Shown: positions 1-5,117 of the stretch, in pieces
Layout of the letters: the number at the start of each line of letters is the position of its first letter
How positions within the stretch are numbered: position 1 is the stretch's first letter
Assembly: GCA_030430345.1 (NCBI GenBank)
Contig: JAUIFT010000159.1
Coordinates: forward strand, 1-6,568
Direction of reading: 5' to 3'
DNA: 6,568 bases
Source: Calditrichia bacterium
GTDB taxonomy: Bacteria; Calditrichota; Calditrichia; RBG-13-44-9; J042
Notes under the pieces: generated by a model
Told to the model about the DNA's origin: nothing
Database searches by the model: none
Seen by the model: only the letters and a program-made list of their open reading frames with translations
Made by a program: the position numbers and the translations under genes

Positions 1-128
1 ACTTCCGCGAACTCCATACCGCGCCCTTTAAAGACGGAGTGATATTCCCCGGCAAAAACTTCATTCACCACGCCGCGAATATTGATTTCGATTTGCCGGA
101 CTCTTTTTAAAAGTTCTTTGGTATCCAT
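1..128 (-). CDS. DUF58 domain protein, N-terminal fragment (gene runs off window)
   Basis: Only the first 42 codons are in the window; the gene continues past base 1. The ATG at 128..126 opens a frame beginning MDTKELLKRVRQIEI, followed by FAGEYHSVFKGRGMEF (about residues 25-40). This arrangement, a short helix, a G-E-Y-H-S-x-F-K-G-R-G-M-E-F block and an acidic residue after it, is the characteristic start of the DUF58 family, whose members carry a von Willebrand factor A-like fold and are encoded beside MoxR ATPases. The start lies 22 bp after the MoxR stop codon, so the two are almost certainly co-transcribed. A GGAAG element about 15 nt upstream is a poor Shine-Dalgarno match, so translation may depend partly on coupling. 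From the family, a cytoplasmic partner of MoxR is expected. The metal-binding part of the domain is outside the window, so integrity cannot be judged. Confidence 0.88.
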   Translation of the reverse strand, partial: MDTKELLKRVRQIEINIRGVVNEVFAGEYHSVFKGRGMEFAE

Positions 129-150
129 AGTTGTTTGGGCAATCTTCCGA

Positions 151-1140
151 TTAAGGTACTTCGACCTGGTTTAACACGCGACGAACAACATCTTCCGACA
201 TAATTTCTTCCGCTTCCGCTTCGTAAGTGACCATAATGCGATGGCGCAATACGTCCATGCCAATCGCCTTTACATCTTCCGGGGTAACGTAGCCGCGATG
301 GCGCAGAAATGCGTGGGCCTTCGCTGCCGCTTTTAAATTAATCGAGGCACGGGGAGATGCACCAAAGGCGATGAGCGGCTTCAGATCGGCCAGGCCGTAA
401 TTATCCGGCTCACGCGCAGCGAAGACAATATCAAGGATATAGCGTTCAATTTTTTCATCCATGTAAACTTCATTCACCACACTACGGGCGGAAATAATAT
501 CTTTCGGTTTAATTACCGGCTTAACGACTGGCTTGCTGCCGCCGGCCATGCGGCGGATAATCTCCAGCTCTTCTTCCTTGGTGGGATAAGAGACTCTCAA
601 CTTGAGCATAAAACGATCGACCTGCGCTTCCGGAAGCGGATAGGTACCTTCCTGCTCGATCGGGTTTTGGGTCGCCATTACCAGGAAAGGATCTTCCAGC
701 GGGAAAGTCTCATCCCCGATCGTCACCTGGCGTTCCTGCATCGCTTCCAGCAGGGCGCTCTGCACTTTTGCCGGCGAACGGTTAATTTCGTCGGCGAGAA
801 TCAGGTTGGCGAAGATCGGTCCTTTGTGAGTGGTAAACTGGGCGGTTTTTTGATTGTAAATCAGCGTTCCGAGCAAATCCGCCGGCAGCAGGTCCGGGGT
901 AAATTGCAAGCGTTGAAATTTACAATCGATGATATTCGAGAGTGTGCTGACAGTGAGGGTTTTCGCCAATCCCGGCACCCCTTCCAGCAAAATGTGTCCG
1001 TTGGCGAGTAATCCGATCAACAGGCGCTCAATCATGTAGGCCTGCCCAACGATTACTTTGCCAACTTCTTCCTGAACCTTATCGATAAAGGCGCTTTCTT
1101 TTGCAATCTTGGCATTGATCGCTTCAATATCAACTTGCAT
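151..1140 (-). CDS. MoxR-family AAA+ ATPase
   Basis: A complete 329-residue AAA+ ATPase of normal MoxR length. Numbered from the Met at 1140, the Walker A loop GVPGLAKT is at 54-61, Walker B LILADEINR at 113-121, sensor 1 ATQNP at 156-160, the MoxR-typical block EGTYPLPEAQVDRFM at 164-178, and a sensor-2 motif GASPRA with Arg264 near 260-265; the C-terminal helical lid follows. All ATP-binding and hydrolysis residues appear intact. MoxR proteins are cytoplasmic ring ATPases that act as chaperones with von Willebrand-type partners; here the partner is probably the DUF58 protein just downstream, with the BatD-like membrane protein upstream. Two ATGs stand in tandem (1143 and 1140). The AAGGAG ribosome site is 2 nt from the first and 5 nt from the second, so the second is preferred; the longer form would add one Met. 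The substrate cannot be read from sequence. Confidence 0.96.
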   Translation of the reverse strand: MQVDIEAINAKIAKESAFIDKVQEEVGKVIVGQAYMIERLLIGLLANGHILLEGVPGLAKTLTVSTLSNIIDCKFQRLQFTPDLLPADLLGTLIYNQKTAQFTTHKGPIFANLILADEINRSPAKVQSALLEAMQERQVTIGDETFPLEDPFLVMATQNPIEQEGTYPLPEAQVDRFMLKLRVSYPTKEEELEIIRRMAGGSKPVVKPVIKPKDIISARSVVNEVYMDEKIERYILDIVFAAREPDNYGLADLKPLIAFGASPRASINLKAAAKAHAFLRHRGYVTPEDVKAIGMDVLRHRIMVTYEAEAEEIMSEDVVRRVLNQVEVP

Positions 1141-1145
1141 CATTT

Positions 1146-1151
1146 CTCCTT
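1146..1151 (-). promoter_or_regulatory. Strong Shine-Dalgarno site of the MoxR gene
   Basis: The minus strand reads AAGGAG here, the best ribosome binding site I found in the window. Spacing is 2 nt to the ATG at 1143 and 5 nt to the ATG at 1140, which favours the second start. It lies within the short gap after the stop codon of the BatD-like gene. Confidence 0.75.
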
Positions 1152-1154
1152 CAA

Positions 1155-2099
1155 CTATGCATTTTCAGCGTCTTCTAGTTTCTTCCTTTCAAAAAGAAAA
1201 TTTTCCACGATACCATACATCATAGAAAATTCAGCGGGGTTTACAGTACCACCGGCAAACTTTATTACATCCAATTTGCTAAAAAGTTCTTCTATTTTTT
1301 GCAGATTTGCTTCCTCAATCCCGCTTGCTTTTAACTGATCCAAAATTCTTGCCGTATTGGATTCTGTCGTCGGCACCTGAAAGGCTTCGGAAAGGTAATC
1401 GCGAAAAATCCGGGACATTAAACCGGTCATTTCCGGCAGATTCGTTCCCTTCGGATCGACCTCCTGGGCCAACTTCTGATGAAAGATCTCCGCCCGGGAT
1501 ATCGTCGGTTCCGGCGCGGTCTTTACCTCTCTTCGTTTTTTAATAAAGAGAATGATGAAGTAAACCACGGCAGCAGTAAATATTGCCAGCAGGATAATAT
1601 AGATCAGCGCGCTAAATCCGGCACCGCCCTCTGCTATAGGATCAATGATCTTAACCGATAATCGTTGCGAAAAAAGTGCATCGACGTCTCCGCTGACGGT
1701 ATCCTGGTATTTAATTTCCATCGCACTAATGTAGGCCATACCGATATCAACCGGATTGAAACGGTAGGTTGATGTCTTAATGCAGCGGAATTCGCCGCTC
1801 TCCAGAATCTCCCTTTTGTTTGACGCGCTGCTGGATTCCAACAACAAGTTGGTTAGCTCCGGTTGGGGAATTTGCATAATCTGGAATCGCCGCATATCCC
1901 CTACCCAGGACAACTCCAGATGATAAACCACCTGGCGGTTCTGCGGCACTTCGCTTTCTTCTACGTATGTTCGGAGTTCTAAAACAGGAGGTATTAAGGA
2001 CGATTCTGTTTGCAGACTATCATTTGTCTGCCCGCTCATTCCGCCGGTTAGCATCAACATCAGCGTTAACGATATGACATGCGCTTTTATATTCCTCAT
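1155..2099 (-). CDS. Compact BatD-like single-span membrane protein
   Basis: A 314-residue protein. Residues 1 to about 23 look like a signal peptide (Arg/Lys start, hydrophobic LTLMLMLTGGMSG). Residues about 35-155 are a beta-rich, probably periplasmic region, followed by one strong membrane helix (about 162-187) ending in KKRR, which predicts the C-terminus to be cytoplasmic. Residues about 203-305 form a helical tail with the pattern seen at the end of BatD and related DUF4381-type proteins: FRDYLSEAF (232-240), then TxSNTARILDQL-like spacing, then a D-x-I-K-F-A-G motif (277-283). It is shorter than typical BatD proteins, which carry a longer or repeated periplasmic part. Position directly before MoxR and DUF58 supports the call. 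The likely role is a membrane anchor linking periplasmic events to the ATPase; this is inferred. No clear Shine-Dalgarno precedes the ATG at 2099, so an alternative start is possible, although the signal peptide fits this one. Confidence 0.82.
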   Translation of the reverse strand: MRNIKAHVISLTLMLMLTGGMSGQTNDSLQTESSLIPPVLELRTYVEESEVPQNRQVVYHLELSWVGDMRRFQIMQIPQPELTNLLLESSSASNKREILESGEFRCIKTSTYRFNPVDIGMAYISAMEIKYQDTVSGDVDALFSQRLSVKIIDPIAEGGAGFSALIYIILLAIFTAAVVYFIILFIKKRREVKTAPEPTISRAEIFHQKLAQEVDPKGTNLPEMTGLMSRIFRDYLSEAFQVPTTESNTARILDQLKASGIEEANLQKIEELFSKLDVIKFAGGTVNPAEFSMMYGIVENFLFERKKLEDAENA

Positions 2100-2315
2100 T
2101 GTCTGTACACGTTTGTTTTTTCTGATCTTTTCACGACGATTACAGGTTCTGAACTATCTTTCATCTTTCTCAAAAGCAAGCAGAGGATTTTACCAGGACA
2201 TTCACTAAGACAGATCTATTCAGAAAATAGTTCTTTTTTAATCATATTGATTTGCTAAAAACGGATAATGAACGCCACTTAAATTGCCGCTATGCTTCTG
2301 AAAGGCATACTGACT
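2100..2315 (-). promoter_or_regulatory. Intergenic leader presumed to hold the BatD-like/MoxR/DUF58 promoter
   Basis: This stretch lies between the terminator of the TPR lipoprotein gene and the first gene of the MoxR operon, so a promoter on the minus strand must be here if the operon is transcribed independently. The best candidate I see is a -10-like TATGAT at 2246..2241, but the bases 16-17 nt further upstream (TTATCC or ATTATC) match a -35 box poorly. A small inverted repeat, TATGC with a 9-nt spacer then GCATA, lies at 2291-2309. No open reading frame here looks real. The promoter position is a weak guess; its presence somewhere in the interval is a reasonable inference. Confidence 0.3.
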
Positions 2316-2351
2316 AAAATAAAAAGGGGTGAAGTCTGCAACTACACCCCT
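2316..2351 (-). terminator. Intrinsic terminator of the TPR lipoprotein gene
   Basis: On the minus strand, a perfect 7-bp stem AGGGGTG/CACCCCT (2351-2345 with 2331-2325) continues, after one T-T mismatch, into an AGT/ACT inner stem closing a 5-nt TGCAG loop. It is followed at once by a T-rich run, TTTTTATTTT. It lies 22 bp after the lipoprotein stop codon. A GC-rich stem with a U tract in the right orientation is classic rho-independent termination. The A-rich strand on the other side has no matching gene, so a bidirectional role is not indicated. Confidence 0.88.
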
Positions 2352-2373
2352 GTGTATACAATATATTTGGTGA

Positions 2374-2790
2374 TTACTTTTCGGAAACGGTCTGGGAAGT
2401 GGTTTCTTCCTCAGTGCCACTGGAGTCTTTCAAAAACGGCAATTCATCAGCACTTTTCCCCATATGCTCCAATTCGTATCTGGCATCATTGGCTAAATCA
2501 TGATCAGGATACTTCTCGACAAATTCCTGATAGAACTTCCGTGCTTTATCAAATTTTTTCAAATGGTTGGCATTGATATATCCGATCATAAAGAGGGATT
2601 TCGAGGAAAACAGGCCATCGGGGAATTCGCCGTATGTTTTCTCGAAATATTCGGCTGCCTTCTCCCAGTTTTGCTGTTCCATATATTGTTGGGCCATATC
2701 AAAGTACTCTTTTTCGCCCATTTTCTGCTCGCAAGAGAACAAAGCAGCCAGGAAAAAAATGCCGGAAATTATCAGAAATTTGGACTTCAT
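2374..2790 (-). CDS. Small TPR-repeat lipoprotein
   Basis: A 138-residue exported protein. Residues 1-20 form a lipoprotein signal: Lys2 and Lys4, a hydrophobic core, then LAALFSC with Cys20 as the expected lipidated residue. Phe at position -2 is unusual for a lipobox, but Ser at -1 and Leu at -3 fit. Two tetratricopeptide units follow, about 27-60 (with NWEKAAEYFEKTYGEFPDG) and about 64-98 (with KFDKARKFYQEFVEKYPDH). These resemble the TPRs of BamD and CpoB/YbgF-type envelope proteins, where the Tyr/Phe-Pro-Asp ending is common. The tail (about 121-138) is acidic and Ser/Thr-rich and probably disordered. It likely acts as a protein-binding adaptor on the periplasmic side of a membrane, but it is much shorter than BamD and no partner is evident. 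It is transcribed alone, with its own promoter and terminator. An AGGG at 2803..2800 sits 9 nt before the ATG. Confidence 0.85.
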   Translation of the reverse strand: MKSKFLIISGIFFLAALFSCEQKMGEKEYFDMAQQYMEQQNWEKAAEYFEKTYGEFPDGLFSSKSLFMIGYINANHLKKFDKARKFYQEFVEKYPDHDLANDARYELEHMGKSADELPFLKDSSGTEEETTSQTVSEK

Positions 2791-2803
2791 ACGCTTCTAC
2801 CCT

Positions 2804-2820
2804 GTATAAGTTATACTTAT
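2804..2820 (-). repeat. Overlapping AT-rich palindromes in the lipoprotein leader (possible operator)
   Basis: Two perfect inverted repeats share these bases: GTATAA-N1-TTATAC at 2804-2816 and ATAAGT-N3-ACTTAT at 2806-2820. They lie directly upstream of the AGGG ribosome site and about 10-26 nt downstream of the predicted transcription start. This would suit a dimeric repressor site or a weak leader hairpin that affects ribosome access. The repeats are seen in the sequence; the function is inferred. Confidence 0.45.
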
Positions 2821-2836
2821 TATTCAATAGCGGCTA

Positions 2837-2865
2837 AATATATCGGCTCTACCTTGAAAATGCAA
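2837..2865 (-). promoter_or_regulatory. Sigma70-like promoter of the TPR lipoprotein gene
   Basis: On the minus strand a -35-like TTGCAT (2865..2860) is followed by exactly 17 nt and then a -10 box TATATT (2842..2837), a 5/6 match to TATAAT. The -35 matches only its first three bases (TTG). The predicted start is near 2830, giving a leader of about 40 nt before the ATG at 2790. If the organism belongs to Bacteroidota, whose principal sigma factor prefers different boxes, this assignment would weaken. Confidence 0.55.
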
Positions 2866-2870
2866 GCCGA
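2843..2870. repeat. Inverted repeat spanning the lipoprotein promoter spacer
   Basis: TCGGCT at 2843-2848 and AGCCGA at 2865-2870 form perfect 6-bp arms separated by 16 nt. One arm abuts the predicted -10 box and the other overlaps the upstream edge of the -35 box. This placement is typical of a repressor or activator half-site pair, but 6-bp arms can also occur by chance. Confidence 0.35.
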
Positions 2871-2999
2871 AAATTCCCTTCTGGTGCCGTATTTATAGTG
2901 GCAGATACAGCTGACTTGCCGGCCGATTATTGATCGTCTACTTTTCTAAATGAAAGTGCTTTTAGCTAAGGTTCTTTCCGGATATCTATAGCGGTTCAA

Positions 3000-3016
3000 T
3001 TCTGCCCGGCGCAGAA
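3000..3016 (-). terminator. Weak terminator-like hairpin after the GT2-fusion gene
   Basis: A 6-bp stem TTCTGC/GCAGAA with a 5-nt loop begins 4 nt after the stop codon of the fusion gene. No U tract follows on the minus strand, so it is not a standard intrinsic terminator; it may stabilise the 3' end or be incidental. The rest of 2871-2999 contains an 8-bp palindrome TTAGCTAA and no credible gene. Confidence 0.3.
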
Positions 3017-3020
3017 AATG

Positions 3021-5117
3021 CTAAAGCAAGTTAAGGAAAGACTTTATAAGAATTTCCAAATCAAGCATCAGGGATTGGTTCTTCAGATAGAAGATATGAT
3101 ATTTCTCTTTATCGTTCGGAGCGATAATTTTTTTTCGGTTAATTTGCACCAGCCCGGTAATGCCCGGTTGATACCAATAATCGGTTTCACTCTGAGAAGG
3201 ATTGCCGCTTTCCAGCAATGGCGCACCGACGAACGATACATTTCCCCGGATAATTTCCCGAAGCAGCAACCAAAAATTTAATAACTTTTTGGAACGCGAA
3301 TTCTCCAGTTGCTTTACATTGAAATCTTGCTGTTTTTTTCCGATGATAGTTACCGTTCGCAATTTTTTAAAGTTTAGCAAATACAGTGGCACCGCTATTA
3401 GCAATAATGCAACAAAAAGAAATATACCGAGCAGAATATCAAATCCCCGCTTGACGAAACGGTTAAACGGCTTTCCAATCGCATATTCGATATCGAGCAG
3501 CGGATAATCGGTTAAACGATCAATGGTAGATTTGCCGATCATTACTTCCAAATTCGAAGGGGCAATTTTGTATTCCAGGGCGGGCATTCCCAAATCGCTC
3601 ATCGTTTTCAATATTTGCTCGTAGCTCAGGGTTTCCGAGGAAAAGATCACCTGACGCACTTTATGAATGCCGATCAATTCACCTAAATGTTCCAGACTGC
3701 CGAGTACCGGAATATGCCGGTTGTCGAATGCACTTTCATCGCCATCAATAGTGACAACGCCGAGCAACTCGTAGCTCATATCTTTCATGTCGCGGATTTT
3801 CTCAAAAAGTGCTGCGACACTATTATCATTTCCGACAATTATCGTTGGTTTGGTAAAAAGATCTTTCCCCCAGGCGGAATGATCACCACGATGATAGCGT
3901 TTGAGGATACTACGCCAGCCCATCATCATCAGCGGCGAGAAAAACGCGGCCATTAAAACCACCATTCGGGAAAACGCGAACTGTTTCAGGAAAAAAGTGA
4001 GTGCAGCCAGCAGCAGGAAGGTCAGGATGTTCGCCTTGATAATGCCCTGGATGGAAAACCGATGATGGGGATAGACCTCCAGATAATAAGCGTTTATCCA
4101 GAAAATCCCGATTGATATCAGGTTAATAATCCCATCGGAATGAAAAAAATTATACCAGGAAAATCCGTCCTTAAACGACAGGCGAATCATAAACGCAACA
4201 ATAATTGCCAGGTTGAGAATAAGCGTATCGAGAATTTGCGCGAAATGTTGATTGAGAAAATTCCTGAGATAGATAAATACCCCACGGGCAACAATTCCCA
4301 GAACGATCACCCAACGAAAAACGAAAAGCGTCTTCGATGCATAATGTTTTTCGAAGAACTGATAAAGCGCCTTATTAAACGTAATGACATAATCGAGATT
4401 GTTTTTCTTGGTGCTTTCTCCCTTGTAATGAATAATTTGGGTGGTCGGCACATAGAAAATTTTAAACCCACCGAGATTAATACGATGGCATAAATCGATA
4501 TCCTCGCAATACATAAAGAAACGCTCATCAAAATACCCGATAGTATCCAGCACGGATTTTTTAATCATCATAAACGACCCGGAAATCGCCGGAACGGTAT
4601 AGGTCTTTTCGGTATCCAGATAGGTTAGATTATATTGTGCAAAAGTTTTACTGCGCGGGAAAAGTTTACTGAGTCCCAGCACTTTCCAGAGGGCAATCAT
4701 CGGCGTCGGAATGCTGTGGCGGCAATCCACAGCAAAAGAGCCGTCCGGATTGAGAATTTTACAAGTTGCTGCACCAGCATCGGGGGTTTCCCGAAAAAAT
4801 GTCAGCAGTTTTTCAAAAGTATCTTCCTGAACGACTGTATCGGGATTAATCAACACCACATACTCCCCGCGCACTTTTTCCAGGGCGATATTATTTGCCT
4901 TCCCGAACCCGAGATTTTTTTCACTGGCAATCAGTGTTACATCGGGAAAGCGCTGCCGAATATGCGCTACGCTATTATCCACGGACGCATTATCTACAAC
5001 GAAGATTTCGTGGGTAATATCTTTCAGCGCCCGCTGCAAGGAGAGCAGCGCCTGGTCCAGATATTCCTTGACGTTGTAGTTAACAATAACCACAGAGATG
5101 TCGGGCGTTTTTTTCAT
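3021..5117 (-). CDS. GT2 glycosyltransferase fused to a degenerate WbaP/WcaJ-like membrane unit
   Basis: A 698-residue two-part protein. Residues about 7-230 are a family 2 glycosyltransferase with all expected marks: SVVIVNYN (8-15), VDNASVD (41-47), NPDT (91-94, the DxD-like site), SGSFMMI (179-185) and FMYCEDIDLCHRI (201-213). This half should transfer a sugar from a nucleotide donor at the inner membrane. A helix at about 265-285 follows, then four helices (about 296-312, 330-347, 361-379, 384-401), a Rossmann-like region (about 424-495, TIIVGNDNS) and a sugar-transferase-like end with KRGFD (556-560), PGITGLVQI (651-659) and LDLEIL (685-690). That end seems inactive: the usual Asp-Glu pair reads Asn614-Phe615, GPRP reads GAPL (631-634), and KRGFD to PGITG spans 95 residues against 132 in the upstream paralogue. 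The start ATG overlaps the upstream stop as ATGA and has no Shine-Dalgarno, implying translational coupling. The frame is intact throughout, so this is not a frameshift product. The sugar used is unknown. Confidence 0.9.
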   Translation of the reverse strand: MKKTPDISVVIVNYNVKEYLDQALLSLQRALKDITHEIFVVDNASVDNSVAHIRQRFPDVTLIASEKNLGFGKANNIALEKVRGEYVVLINPDTVVQEDTFEKLLTFFRETPDAGAATCKILNPDGSFAVDCRHSIPTPMIALWKVLGLSKLFPRSKTFAQYNLTYLDTEKTYTVPAISGSFMMIKKSVLDTIGYFDERFFMYCEDIDLCHRINLGGFKIFYVPTTQIIHYKGESTKKNNLDYVITFNKALYQFFEKHYASKTLFVFRWVIVLGIVARGVFIYLRNFLNQHFAQILDTLILNLAIIVAFMIRLSFKDGFSWYNFFHSDGIINLISIGIFWINAYYLEVYPHHRFSIQGIIKANILTFLLLAALTFFLKQFAFSRMVVLMAAFFSPLMMMGWRSILKRYHRGDHSAWGKDLFTKPTIIVGNDNSVAALFEKIRDMKDMSYELLGVVTIDGDESAFDNRHIPVLGSLEHLGELIGIHKVRQVIFSSETLSYEQILKTMSDLGMPALEYKIAPSNLEVMIGKSTIDRLTDYPLLDIEYAIGKPFNRFVKRGFDILLGIFLFVALLLIAVPLYLLNFKKLRTVTIIGKKQQDFNVKQLENSRSKKLLNFWLLLREIIRGNVSFVGAPLLESGNPSQSETDYWYQPGITGLVQINRKKIIAPNDKEKYHIFYLKNQSLMLDLEILIKSFLNLL

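Noticed and set aside
667..1011. Plus-strand open frame of 114 codons
   Set aside because: It is antisense to the Walker A and B region of the MoxR gene and shows no domain or convincing ribosome site.
2291..2309. TATGC/GCATA hairpin as a second terminator or attenuator
   Set aside because: The 5-bp AT-rich stem with a 9-nt loop is weak and no U tract follows it on the minus strand.
2238..2420. Minus-strand 60-codon frame between the lipoprotein and BatD-like genes
   Set aside because: It overlaps the end of the lipoprotein gene in another frame and reads straight through the intrinsic terminator; its composition does not look like a real protein.
2822..2998. AATAGCGG / TATAGCGG-like short repeats in the intergenic region
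   Set aside because: Matches are about 7 bases, irregularly placed and without symmetry, so chance explains them; there is no CRISPR-like or mobile-element structure.
3021..3461. A frameshift as the cause of the lost active-site motifs in the fusion protein
   Set aside because: Conserved marks occur in the same frame on both sides of the altered region (KRGFD before; PGITG and LDLEIL after), so the changes are substitutions and deletions in frame.
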